Shown one piece after another: positions 40,113 to 51,699 of a stretch of 64,000 nt of DNA (position 1 is the first letter of the stretch; each line of letters begins with the position of its first letter). This stretch comes from Nemertoderma westbladi (lineage: Eukaryota; Xenacoelomorpha; Nemertodermatida; Nemertodermatidae): positions 1-64,000 of the forward strand of contig JAUCBJ010000872.1 of the NCBI GenBank assembly GCA_032718475.1, written 5' to 3'. The position numbers and the translations under genes were made by a program. The notes beneath the pieces were generated by a model. That model was given only the letters and a program-made list of their open reading frames with translations, did not search any database and was not told the origin of the DNA.

Positions 40113-42476
40113 AAAAAGGACCCCTACAGTCGGCAACAGGGCTGTAGGCCATGGATAGGCGGAAGGAAGGTAATCAATGCTGACAAGGTCGGCGGAAGGT
40201 AATCATCCAACGGCGACCAACTGCGAAGACGCTTGTAGGAGTTGCGACCACAAGCGGTTTACTCTCGCAACTGAAAGATATGAGCATGAGAACCCTCCAG
40301 GAGAAATACCGGCTCGGTCGTCGCCCGGGTCAACAAGGACCGCGTCCCTCAGTGGTACACCAGGCTGGGGTCGATAAATCGGCTACTGGAACAGAAGACA
40401 GAGAAGAAAGAACAACCAACCTGCTGAAATGTAAAAAGACACTAAAAATTGCTACAATGAACGCACGCACGCTGAAAGCACATACCAAACAGGGTGACAT
40501 GGTCGCCCTAACAATGGAATATAACATCGACATCATCTGCATCCAAGAACATCGGATTGGTCATGAAGACACTGCCATGAAGTACAATGACATTGGAAAT
40601 TGATGGACGTTAGTAACAAGCTCAGCAGTAAGAAACTCGGCCAATGCATCAATTGGAGGAGTAGGAATTCTGCTAAGTCCATTTGCACTTAAGACCCTAA
40701 ACAACATTGAATCTATAAATTCCAGGGTTATGATCGCAACATTTGAGGGGAATCCCAAGACAACAGTAATATGTTGCTACAGTCCAACCAATGCCTCAGA
40801 GCCAGAACAAGCAGTCAAGTTTTATGAAGATCTGACTGGACTTATAAAGGACATTCCGAAATTGCTGGTGACTAAATGCTCAAATTGGCCCAGAAGATAT
40901 CAAGGGTTACACATACTGTATAACACCAGTTCTAATAGAAATGGGTACTTACTTTTAGACCTAATGGAAGAATGTGAATTGAGACTAACAAACACCACAT
41001 TCGAAAAGAGTAAGGGGAAGCAATGGACCTTTCAATACCCTAATGGAACCAAAGCACAACTGGATTACATCCTTATAAACAAAAAGTGGAGAAACAGCAT
41101 GATCAACTGCGAGGCATACAGCTCTTTCAACATAATTAGTTCGGACCACAGAATTGTGACTGCAGAGATCAGACTCAGTTTGAGAACCAGCAAACCAAGG
41201 ACAAGCAAGCAAATCAACTATGACTGGGAGAAACTCAGAACTGACAATGCAGTAAAGGATGCTTACACAGTAGAAGTTCAAAACCGCTTTGAAGCACTTC
41301 AGTCAATGGATGAAGAGCAGTCCACCGATTCAATATACCAGAATATAATAAAAGCCCACAAGGAATCAGCTAAAAGGCATATCCCCCAGAAACCCAAACG
41401 AAAACAGTATGTGCCATGGCAAAACTCTGAGGTTACTTGTAAGAGAGAAGATATTAAGATAGCCTACAAAGTATAAACCGAACAACCACCGAAAACATTA
41501 ACAAGGTTGAGAAAGCTAAGGATGATCTTAAATTGGTCTACAACATCAGCCAGGAAAAAATCTACAAATAGAATACAGGATACAAAAAATACAGGATAAA
41601 ATTTAAGCAATTACAACTGCTCACATACAGCAACAATCAAGACTTACCTGGCAAACTGTGAATGAGGTATCTGGTCGGAAAAGTTGTGCAAAGGGGCGCC
41701 TCAAAGCCGATAGTCCTGAAGAACGTGTTGGGAAGTGGAAAAATCACTTCAGCAACTTGCTGGGGCAGCCACCAAACATCGAGGTCAGCCCTACAAGGAA
41801 AATATATGACAAGACACTACCTATAGAGACAGGGGACTTCACACCTGCCGAACTCCAAAGAAGCATTAAAAGCATGGCCAATAATAAAGCGAGTGGATTA
41901 TATGAAATTCCAGCGGAGGTATGGAAAACAGGAGTGCTAAACATACCATTATTGAATGTTTGCAACCGGATGTTAAAAGGGGAAAAGCCTCCACAAATTT
42001 GGACTAAAGGTCAACTAAAGCCTCTCCCCAAGAGAGGATACCTCGGTATACCAACAAACTATCGTGGGATCTGTCTGCTTGTGGTAGCTGCCAAAATATA
42101 CAATAAAATGATTCTATATAGGATTAGGCCTCACATAGAGAAACTACTGCGTAAGAGCCAAAACGGATTTCGACCAAGTAGATCAACAATAGCTCAGATA
42201 CTTGCACTACGGAGACTGATTGAAGGAATTAAGTCAAAGAATCTCCCCGCATCATCTTTATCCTTACATCTTTATCATTGAGTCGGACATTGTCACCCTC
42301 TCGGTAAAGTTGTACATGTACATAGTGTAATTACGTTTTATATTGGATTTAGGTTAGCGTAGTGTAATATTAACATGTAATAATGTAATAATGTGTAATA
42401 ATGTAAATTAGTATATTGTAAAATTATAGTAACAACATAAACCAATATTGGATATTGAAGATGTAGTAGTAGTAGT
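40113..42476 (+). pseudogene. LINE-F: RTE-like LINE with endonuclease and RT N-terminus, broken
   Basis: Three coding blocks. 40280-40603 holds the start of an APE-type endonuclease (TLKIATMNARTL, IDIICIQEHRIG). 40730-41476 holds the rest (VICCYSPTNASEPEQAV, QLDYILINKKW, and the terminal SSDH motif); the central GDFN motif is destroyed by a frameshift near 40870. 41658-42281 is RT (W..HFSNLLGQPP, SMANNKASGLYEIP, NYRGICLLVVAAKIYN, NGFRPSRSTIAQ). Similarity stops after about 42250, before the catalytic Asp, and the copy ends in GTAGTAGTAGTA (42465-42476). It may be the 5' half of the family whose 3' half is at 18868-21177. Confidence 0.8.
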
Positions 42477-42736
42477 ATGATACTTGATGGCAGTGTCTTC
42501 ATTACCAATTCAAAGTTCTTGGATACAAATTATGTCGATGTATATCCCATTGCAATAGCTACCATATCCCTCCTGTTCACTAAGTGACTTCAGAGTGTGA
42601 ATATATTCAAAGTAGCAATCTTTAGTGTCATTTACTCTTTTCAATAGGTTGGTTCTTCTTTCTTCTCTATTTTCTGTTCCAGTAGCCGGCTAGCAGATTG
42701 TTCAACCCCAGACTGGTAACCACAGAGCAAAGTATA
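42477..42736 (-). pseudogene. LINE-G: 5' fragment of the LINE-F family
   Basis: The minus strand reads QSGVEQSASRLLEQKIEKKEEPT, then a frame with TLKIATLN and later DMVAIAMGY, equivalent to the LINE-F segment at about 40365-40580. Stops and frame changes show it is decayed. It sits directly behind the truncated 3' end of LINE-C. Confidence 0.65.
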
Positions 42737-45160
42737 TAGATCAGTTAGGTACTTGGCAGAATTTCCTCGACATCTTGATCCAGTAGGTGGAGTTACCATC
42801 ACCCCATCATCATTATGATGATCTAAGGGCATGAGTAGAACATAGTCAACCACAATTATGAACAAGAATGGCGCAAGTGTGTCTCCTTGGAGGACTCCCC
42901 ATAATACTTCAAATGGTTCTGTGTCACCATCAACAGTAGACACAAATGTTTTCGAACCATCGTATTCTGATTTGATTGCTGCAATAATTTCATCACGAAT
43001 CCCATTTAATGAAAGTATACTGAACATATGTGAGCGAGAGACTGATTCAAAGGTCTTGAAGAAGTCAACAAAGATAACAGTCAGATGCCTGTCTTTCTTT
43101 TTTGATAACTCTTCAATTATCCTTCTAAGTGCCAAAATGGGCTCCATGGTCCCAAGACCTTTACGGAACCCATTCTGATTTCCACGGAGCAGTCTCTCAA
43201 TGGGATTCCTAATGCGATTTAACATAATTCTATTGTATAGCTTTGCAGCAATCGAAATCAATGAGATTCCTCGAAAAGAACCATAGAGTGTTAGGTTGCC
43301 CTTCTTGGGAACTGGCACCAATTTATTTGTTTTTATTTCTATTGGGACTCTTGTTGTTCTGTAGGTACATTTCTACTATGATGGGATAGATGAGCTTTAA
43401 ACACTCAGGTATTTTAAAGACCTCAGGAGGAACACCATCTACTCCACTGGCACGATTGGTCTTAATGCTCTTTGCAGCAGCCTTCACTTCTGCAAAGAAG
43501 ATATCGCCAATTGGAATATCGGGGAGTACCATATCAGGCAATACCCTGTCATTATTGAGGAGCTTTTCAAAGTGGGCCTTCCAACCATTGAGGCAATTGG
43601 CTGGTGATTCTGCCTTAACCTTGATGGTTGGTTGGCTTTTCCGCCCAGTAAGCAAGTTGATAGATTTCCATGCCTGGGATGATTGCCTGCTGTCGTCAGC
43701 ATCATTAATGGCATCAACCTGTTGGTTTATTAGCTCCTGTAGATTAACAGAGTACTGCCTGTTCAGGGACCTAGATGCAGCCTTAACTGCATTCTTGGCC
43801 GCTGTAGTCTGTTTGAGTCGGGACTCTTTCTGCGCCTTATAGAGGTCATTTCGGCACTTTTGAATTTTGTGTTCAGTCCAGGGGGGCCCTTTTCCTGTTT
43901 CGAGGGCATACAGGAAATGTTTCTGCAGCTGCTAACTTAACTGCTTCTGTGAAGGCAGTACAGCCCTCGCAGTGATCTGCCGCCTCAGAGCCAATACCAC
44001 AAAGGCTCACCTTTGCCACAATAAGGCGGCGATCACTGGAGAAGGGTCGAAGTGTAAATGCATTACAGTCTTGTATAGATCTCCTGTATTTCCTACGAAA
44101 CAAAATATGGCCTATCTGGGGCTTGTGACCACTGGGTCCACTATGAGCCATAGCTTTCCAGTTCGCTTCTTGAACTGGGTTTCAGCCGAAAACAATCCAT
44201 TTCCAGAGATAAAATCCTGAAGATGGACAGAATTTTGGTTAACACTATCGCTATAGACCCAGGGCGATGTAGGTGATTGATGTAGACTTGCATTAAAGTC
44301 TCCCAGGAATGTTAAGAATGCATGCTGATCCACTCCATCAGTAGCTGCTTGTAGATTGTGGTAGAAATTTTCCACCTCCTCTACAGGGGCAATGCTAGTT
44401 GGATAGTAGCACACAATCAGAACTACCTTAGGAAACTTCTTGGCCAGTTTTCCAGAACATGATAAGTGGCAACGGATGATGCGGTTAGAGATTTGGTCTA
44501 TTTTGTCCAATGCTGCATGTGCAGTTGGATTCATCAATAGTCAAATTCCACCATTTCCACTATCATCTGCTGGTGCGAGGGTGAGTTGCCAACCACCCCC
44601 ATTTCCTTAATTAGAACCTCATCAGTTTATCCAGTCGGCATTTGGTGCTCTTGAATACCCACTGCGCTAAGAGAAAGCTTATCTGCCAAGGCAGTCAGCT
44701 CACCTTGTCGCATTGGGGACCAGAGTGTTAGGGTGTTAACTGAGGCTAGTCTAGTGACTTGCCTCAAATTCACCAATGGCATGATTGGTCGGGGTGGAAA
44801 ATGAGACTAGCCTCCAACTCCAGAATCCCTCTCATCCTCACAATCTGGCCTCCCTGGTGACCCAGGGTTTGGGCCAGAAAGGTCACCAGGAAAGGGACTA
44901 ACAGAATTGTTGGCCGCTCTCTCTCTCTCTCTCTCCAGTAGGGGGTGAGTAGAAGGCAGCCGGTCAGGAGATAACTGACGTCTGTGAGGCCAATTGTGTC
45001 CGGTAATTCCACTGGCTTCTAGTGGCCAGACCTCCGCATTGCTAATGTAATCCATAGTGGGGGTTGGTGGGTGCTTTTTTGCCGAGTCAGCTCTCGGGGC
45101 AAATACCTCACCCTGGTTTGCCATTCCACAGGGTGGGTGTCGCAGTGGAGTCAAATATGA
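42737..45160 (-). pseudogene. LINE-C: longest copy of RTE-like family 1 (endonuclease-RT), 3' truncated
   Basis: Read on the minus strand: an N-terminal region with APRADSAKK (about 45090); endonuclease start ASVNTLTL ... ALADKLSLSAVGIQEHQ (about 44740-44640); VVLIVCYYPTS and FLGDFNAS with the catalytic motif (about 44430-44280); FSSDRRLIVAKVSL, where SDH has become SDR (about 44010); the linker; RT from W.AHFEKLLNN (about 43575), NRASGVDGVPPEV and LVPVPKKG to the LQGDTLAPF block and AKYLTDL, where it stops at 42737 before the FADD box. Breaks: stops in the endonuclease and a frameshift at about 43322. The copy shows what LINE-A, LINE-B and LINE-D lack at their 5' ends. Confidence 0.85.
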
Positions 45161-45390
45161 AGCCCATCACCAATACCTACTCTGGCGCACATGACCCACC
45201 ATTGGATGTGCGGCTCATCTGCTGGGCCATGCCCTGTACCCCTGCTGCCAGATGCAGGTACCATACTGCTGCCATACTTGCATATATATGCAAGTATGTA
45301 ATATCCATACCGAAGATAAGCAGATACATAAGCCTACAACAATAGTTCCCACAGCACTGTGGCCTTTGTTGATTTATGTAGTCAATGAGG
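45161..45390. other. Non-coding stretch
   Basis: No feature recognised; probably contains the 5' end of LINE-C. Confidence 0.35.
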
Positions 45391-45560
45391 TGACCCAGCC
45401 ACTCCGAATGAACTAATTGTTGACTTGGCTACTGGTGCCAGCGTTGATATTCCAGTGATCATGTCGACTGGAAATCCGATATATTTAGCCGAAGGCCGCA
45501 TGTTGGGTGGTCTTGAGGGTTCTATTGGAATTGATGACAAATCTTGTAATGCATGCTTAC
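45391..45560 (+). pseudogene. Unidentified coding-like fragment
   Basis: An open frame with protein-like codon usage reads DPATPNELIVDLATGASVD, then IPVIMSTGNPIYLAEGRMLG and GLEGSIGIDDK. It then runs into the 20-bp minisatellite at 45546. There is no start codon nearby and a stop lies just upstream. I do not recognise the protein; it may be an exon or transposon remnant. Confidence 0.3.
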
Positions 45561-45645
45561 CTTACGTAATGCATGCTTACCTTACGTAATGCATGCTTAC
45601 CTTACGTAATGCATGCTTACCTTACGTAATGCATGCTTACCTTAC
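45546..45645. repeat. 20-bp minisatellite, 5 units
   Basis: Five exact copies of GTAATGCATGCTTACCTTAC, with the palindrome GCATGC in each unit. Perfect identity suggests recent amplification. Confidence 0.95.
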
Positions 45646-46076
45646 AAGTGTGCAGATAATTCCAGCAATTATAATAATGTATGTATATGTATAATAGGTG
45701 AGGGCAAGTGCAATCAAAGTGCAATTTTTTCACGAACTGTCCAATACCTCCTTATTTAGCTCCACCTCTGGTTCTACCCTAATGGCTGGACCACTGCATC
45801 TGTACTGGATCTATAAAACCTAGACTAACCGATATAGTAATAAACTATTCGTAATAAAATATTCCGTATTCACCAATGTGTGTTGAAATAAACCACAAAC
45901 TAATGACCTCCCTAATTGAGCAGGTAACAGTTTTATATTTGATGATAAATAATATAAAGTGATAATTAATATGTTTTAGTGCTGACTGCTGACTGCAATA
46001 CTGCACTGCTGCGCTGCTCCGATTACTGATTCTACACAATACAGAAATAATAAATTCATAATTATATAATTATATA
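45646..46076. other. Non-coding stretch, possible 5' UTR of LINE-H
   Basis: No gene seen. CTGCTGACTGC-type short repeats occur at about 45983-46015. The LINE-H 5' end may lie here, but no boundary is visible. Confidence 0.35.
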
Positions 46077-47082
46077 ATGGGGGAAGTTTTCGTTGATCTT
46101 GGCCACTCGATATTGTCAATCATCAAGACTGCTAAAGAAAAGAAATGCGTAAATAACAACCAGGAACGACTCGCGACAGATAATATCTCTAAAATGATTT
46201 CCCTCTACACCGGTACGCTGGAAAAACTCACGACAGCGTTAGACAAACTGAGCGAATCACAGCGAGAAACTATCCATGCTCAAAACAAACTCATGGAGCT
46301 ACATTCAAATTCAAGGGGATCGGGGGCTGGCCGCTCCCTTATCGCCATTGTTGAGGATGACGCACCAATCTCTACTCTGTCCCCACCATCAATCCTTACT
46401 AAATCCGGACCTACAACTGCCCAACGCAACGGTAGATGGAAGCGCCTGCGAGGGATACCACTACCAGGACCAGATGCCAGAACGTCGATAAACATAAACA
46501 CCGAATCAGAGGTCGAGTAACAAATAAAGGAAAATCAAAACCAGTGGCGAGAAGTGCGTCCGCAGTCGATCATTGGGCACAAATCTGGGACAATCCCTAA
46601 TACAGTCCCTCAAACTTCTCCGCTAAACCGCTCAGCACGTATCTACACCTAATACAGTCCCTCAAACTTCTCCACTAAACCGCTTAGCACATATCTTCGT
46701 GGGACGTTTTAGTGAAAATGTGACTGCCAAGGATGTCAAAGCATACCTCACACAAGAGAATCTTCCTTTCTACGATGTTACTTCCCGCACTGGTCTATCA
46801 GGGACAACACCCCCAACACGCACCTTCCACTTAACCTGCTCTCAAGATGATTGAGATATTCTATTGAACTCCGACAACTGGGAGGATGGAGTCGTTTTAA
46901 AGAACTACATTCTCACCGAAGCCGAACGGGTAACATTCAATCTTAAACCACGCAGAGACTGGCGTACCACACCAGAAAATTCATCTCAAGGTACAACCCA
47001 AGAACCATCACAGCGATCGCAAAGCAATAGCTTGCTCGGTATGGGTACAACTCTGCTATACCAACACACGAACCACGTTTGA
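46077..47082 (+). pseudogene. LINE-H ORF1 (coiled-coil / RRM-like), broken
   Basis: The first frame (147 codons from ATG 46077) has an amphipathic N-terminus (TLEKLTTALDKLSESQRETI) and a Pro/Ser-rich tail, then stops at 46518. Downstream, another frame reads AHIFVGRFSENVTAKDVKAY, typical of the RRM-like domain in LINE ORF1 proteins, with a TGA at about 46852 and continuation VVLKNYILTEAERVTFNLKP. A 52-bp tandem duplication (about 46600-46705) lies between the two parts. ORF1 proteins bind the LINE RNA; this one cannot be made whole. Confidence 0.65.
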
Positions 47083-47151
47083 CAGTATGCAGCACCCTCA
47101 GAATCACACGACCATGAGTTCCCCCGACGTCGTTTAGTTACTAATGCCCCT

Positions 47152-48398
47152 TTGGTCACAGAACAAGTAACTGATGTTTATATTCCACGACTAGCTGATA
47201 GCCCCCAAAGCAAGCAAACATCGATATGCCCTCTCAAACTATCGCTTTGGAACGTAGAGGGTCTGAACTATGTTTATGAAACACTAAGTAACAAAGAACT
47301 TGTTGGCGAGGCAGACGTTGTTTTATTAACTGAGACATTTTATTGCAAAAACGATTTCTCATTCCCAGAATTCTATTCTTTGGTTCAACCTGCACGGAAG
47401 GCAAACAGGGGGCGACCACAGGGTGTAATAATGGCCCTTTTAAACCAGAACTATCACTAAAAAGGATCACTGCAACAGAAAATTGTGTAGTTATTAAAAC
47501 CAATGCAGCATATATAATAGCTTTTTATTTCAACCCTGATACAAGTATAGAGGATATTTTGCTTTCTCTAAGTGAAGCACTTACCTTCACAAATCCTGAA
47601 GTACCGATTATAATTGGGGGTGATTTTAACTGTCGAATTGTCGATGGAGCACCTGGAAACCATGGATTGGATCTCACGACAAACCTACAATCCCTCGGAT
47701 TCACATTGCAAAACACAGCTTCTGATTGTACTTACTACTCCCCCCAAGGAACGAGCACAATCGACCTTTGGTACACTCGTAGTCCAACAGACATAGATAT
47801 ATGTGTGTGCATCAGTTGCTATACGATTACACCCGATACGCAAACACCAACGTGCCGATTTACAGATTGTTCTAACCTCTCACAATGAATGTATTGATAG
47901 ACCAGGTCCACATCTGTCACGAAAGTTGAATACTGACATCCTTGAAGAACAGCTCCGGTCCCATGATATAATTTCCCATCTTTTAGAAAACGACATGGAT
48001 GCTGATGTTGATGAAATCAATGTCACAATCTCAGCTGTTTCACAAAAACGCTCTAAATCACACTCTCACCATCAACTCTGGTATGACGAAGAATGCAAAT
48101 CTAAGAAATGTGAACTGATGTCACTTCTACATGATCGCGGTGTATATAATAATAATGTGACACGTTACTGGTCGCTACGGAATGAATATAAACGACTTCT
48201 CAAAAAGAAAAAGGCATCACATGATGAGGAGCGACTATTATACAAATTGTGCCAGACAGAAATAACCCCTTGGTCATTGTGGAAAACTACAACTCCAACT
48301 GCTGTCGCGCCTATTGATATGGACAGTTTAAATAGAGACCATTTTGAAACTCTAATTGGCCAAAAAGATACATCATCTTCACAAACAAATCAACCATT
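47152..48398 (+). pseudogene. LINE-H ORF2, endonuclease and linker
   Basis: APE-type endonuclease motifs are visible in two frames: LKLSLWNVEGLNYVYETLSN and VVLLTETF (47227-47340), then after a frameshift at about 47420 VPIIIGGDFNCRIV (about 47600) and STIDLWYTRS (47756). The terminal SDH motif is altered (SHNE, in a third frame at about 47878). The linker continues in frame (LWYDEECKSKKCEL, WSLWKTTTPTAVAP, SLNRDHFETLIG) to the insertion site of LINE-I at 48398. Confidence 0.75.
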
Positions 48399-50345
48399 AT
48401 GATGCATCTCGCGATACATTCTCTCTGTGGCGTGAGGCGGGACGACCCCGATCTGGCCCAATTTTCGATCTGAAAAGGCGAGCGGACTTGCGTTTTAAAT
48501 ACGCTGTCCGTGCAGCCAAAAATAACGAAAACAAAATTCGTTGCGAAATGTTAGCTAAAAAACTGTCTGGTAAAAATACTCGTGACTTTTGGAAAGAAAT
48601 TAAAAAAATTAACAATTGTAATACTCCATTACCAACTTCGATTGATGGTACTACAGGTACTGCAGAGATTGCTGAGATGTGGCGTAAACATTATTATGAT
48701 CTTTTTAATTGTTTAAAGCGCACAACCAATAATTTACACTGTTCCGATAATATTAATTACGAAGATATGTGTGTTAGTGCTGAGGAGGTTCGTAGTAATA
48801 TTGAGTCTTTATCAAATAATAAATCTTGTGGTTTAGACGGCATATTTGCAGAACATTTAAAGTACAGTAGCAGTATACTATATGAAATTTTAGCAACTTT
48901 ATTTACGAGTTTCTTTGTTCATGGTTATCTTCCTAATAACTTAATATCTGTTATATTGGTGCCGATAATTAAAGATAAAACAGCTAAAATTAACAGTAAA
49001 GATAATTACAGACCGATAGCGTTAGCAAGCATCATTTCAAAGGTAATGGAAAAAATAATACTGCATAGGATAGAACCTAATCTAAAAACAACGCATAATC
49101 AATTTGGTTTTAAAAGTAAATTAGGTACCGATATGTGCATATTTTCCCTGAAAGAAATGATATACAAATACAGACAGTTACAATCTACTATGTTTGTCAC
49201 TTTCTTGGACGCCTCTAAGGCATTTGATAGAATAAACCATGATGTGCTTTTTGGTACTCTAATTAAACGGGGGGTTCCCCAATATATAGTGCGATTAATA
49301 ATTTTCTGGTATGTTCATCAAACATTCTGTGTTAGGTGGGGCCCAAATGTTTCAGCTTCTTTCACCGTTTCTAACGGAGTAAGACAGGGTGGAATACTGA
49401 GCCCTTTCCTATTTAACATTTATATGAATATATTATCTACTAAATTAAATAGCTGCAATATAGGGTGTCTTATGTATCATACATTATGCAATAATATTTT
49501 GTATGCTGATGATTTAGTTTTATTGTCTCCGTCTGTAAAAGGTATGCAAAAACTGCTGAAATTGTGCTCTGAGTTTGGAGACGAATATGATGTAATTTTC
49601 AACGCAACAAAAAGTGCTACTTTATATATTCGATCAAAATCTCAAATATCGTGGAATTTTCCTTCATTTAAAATAGGCAATATTACTCTTCCAATCAAAA
49701 AAGAATATAAATATTTAGGACATTATATTACCAATACACTATCTGATGATAGAGATATTTTACGACAACGTAGGAAACTATATATGCAGGCAAATAGTTT
49801 GAAACGCAGATTTTTTATGTGTTCAAATGATATTAAGCAACGTTTATTTCAATCCTATTGTACGCCGATGTATACAGCTCACTTATGGTGCAATTATACT
49901 AAAACTGTATATAATAAATTTACAACATCATATAATAATACATTTCGAATTCTTATGGGATATCCCAAAAATTGTAGTGCCTCAGAAATGTTTTTATTTA
50001 ATCGTTTGCCTAGTTGTGCTGCTGTGATTCGTAATCTCATTTATAATTTCATTGTTAGGATCGATAAATCATCTAATGCTATTATCTCCAGCTGTTCTAC
50101 ATCTGATTGTATATATTTTTCCCCATTGCGACGGTTTTGGATGACTGAATTACATATTAATTTTAAATTGCCGAAGCTGTTATATATTAATTCCGTAAAT
50201 ATTAATTCTGGTAAATAACGCTTATATTTATTGGTTGTTTGGTGATGGTGGTGTAGTAATGTTATGGTGCAAAGTGGACTTCGTGTTCAGAATATACACA
50301 ATATAACCAGAAGAAACAGATGATACAGAATCAGGCGAGTAGTAC
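48399..50345 (+). mobile_element. LINE-I: 5'-truncated CR1/L2-like LINE inserted in LINE-H
   Basis: 1947-bp insertion bounded by AATCAACCATT at 48388-48398 and 50346-50356. It starts inside the endonuclease-RT linker and ends about 130 bp after the RT stop codon, with no poly(A) tail visible. It is a different family from LINE-H: both have their own linker and RT. Confidence 0.85.
48402..50218 (+). CDS. LINE-I reverse transcriptase, intact frame
   Basis: An uninterrupted frame (the ORF begins at an upstream in-frame ATG at 48356, in LINE-H sequence). It reads linker FSLWREAGRPRSGPIFDLKR, then RT: NNKSCGLDGIFAEHLKYSS, ILVPIIKDK and NYRPIALASIISKVMEKII, the first catalytic Asp in FLDASKAFDRINHDVLF, NGVRQGGILSPFLFNIYMN, the YADD box in NNILYADDLVLLSPS, and thumb KEYKYLGHYITN. 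The C-terminus is short (ends VNINSGK) and lacks a CCHC motif. All three catalytic Asp are present. The endonuclease is missing by truncation, so it is not autonomous. This is the best preserved RT of the window. Confidence 0.85.
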
Positions 50346-51699
50346 AATCAACCATTCGATGAAACTGATGTAAAAAATGCTACCAGCAGAATAGCAAATG
50401 GGAAAGCAAGTGGAACCAATGGTCTGTTTTACGAACATATCAAGCAAATACTCCCTTTTATGATTACTATTCTCGTGTTACTGTTTAACACTTGTCTAAA
50501 TGTGATTTACATCCCTCTTTTCTGGTCCACCTGTATCCTAAAGATTCTATACAAAGGAAAGGGTGACATCAGTGACCCGAGTAATTATAGGGGCATTGCA
50601 ATGATATGTGTACTTCTTAAGATTTTAACCTCTATGGTAAATACTCGTGCGATGTACAATGTAAAAAAAACACTTGTTGCCTCTGGAGCAATATGGGTTT
50701 ATTTCCGGCCATTCCACAAGGCAAGCTCTCAAGAAATTTATAGACTTTGTACATGTCAATGTGCATGGGACCAAATCTAAACCAGTTTACACCGCATTTA
50801 TTGATTTTAAAAAGGTGTTCGACATGGTCGACAGAAATATATTGCTGCACAAGATGTATACTCAATTTGGAATAAGAAGAAAGTTATTTAAACTCATTCG
50901 GTCAATATATAACAACAAAATTAAAATTTACGATGGGATTAAATACTCGTCACTAATCACCCAATTACGCGGAATACTACATTGCGGCGATTGCTTTTCC
51001 CCAACAGCTTTCATCATGTTTATCACTGATCTTGCGACCGCTCTGCGAGGTATAGGGTCTGTTTTACTTTTCATATTTTTCGCAGACGATCTTGTCCTGT
51101 ACTCAACTGAAATAGAGGCAATACAATCAGGACTGGACAGACTTTATGAATGGTGTAAATCTAATAATATGCTCATTAACTTATCAAAGACAAAGATTAT
51201 TAAATTCCGCCGTGGAGGTCGTCTAGCCAAAGCTGATGTCTTCAACTATGGTGGTCTACCAATGGAAACAACAAATAGATACAACTACCTAGGCGTTACT
51301 CTACAGCCAACGTTGTGCTTCACATAACATATCGAAAATAAAAAACAACGAGCATATACCTTAATTGGCTGTTTACGAAATCTCAACCTTGTATCGATTG
51401 AAACTGGCATTAAAATCTTCAAAATGAAAATATATCCTGCAGTAATATACGCTTTTCCTGAAATTGCTTCCCGTTTCACTGTTTCAAACCTGAAAGAGAT
51501 CGACAAAATAAAATTAAAATAAAATCTTTCACTTCCAACAAATGCATCGTCTACTCCGGCACACCATCTAACCAACTGCAAAACTTTTACCGAAGATATC
51601 TGCGAGCAATATCCCAACTTCATTGATGCGGCGGTAATAGACCTATACCACACTTTTCGAATGGAACGGGAGGCGAACTACTTTGAACAAGGATATTCC
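50346..51699 (+). pseudogene. LINE-H ORF2, reverse transcriptase domain
   Basis: Resumes after LINE-I with QPFDETDVKNATSRIANGKA, then SNYRGIAMICVLLKILTSMV; a frameshift at about 50690 moves to the frame QYGFISGHSTRQALKKFIDF, AFIDFKKVFDMVDRN (catalytic Asp) and FADDLVLYST (51078-51107). A stop at 51325 is followed by thumb sequence (AYTLIGCLRNLNLVSIETGI) and EREANYFEQGYSLG up to the LINE-D target site. Confidence 0.8.

Noticed and set aside
44770-45154. Independent proline/arginine-rich gene (115 codons, minus)
   Set aside because: Position and continuity place it at the 5' end of LINE-C; the RERERERA segment is a CT-microsatellite (about 44917-44934).
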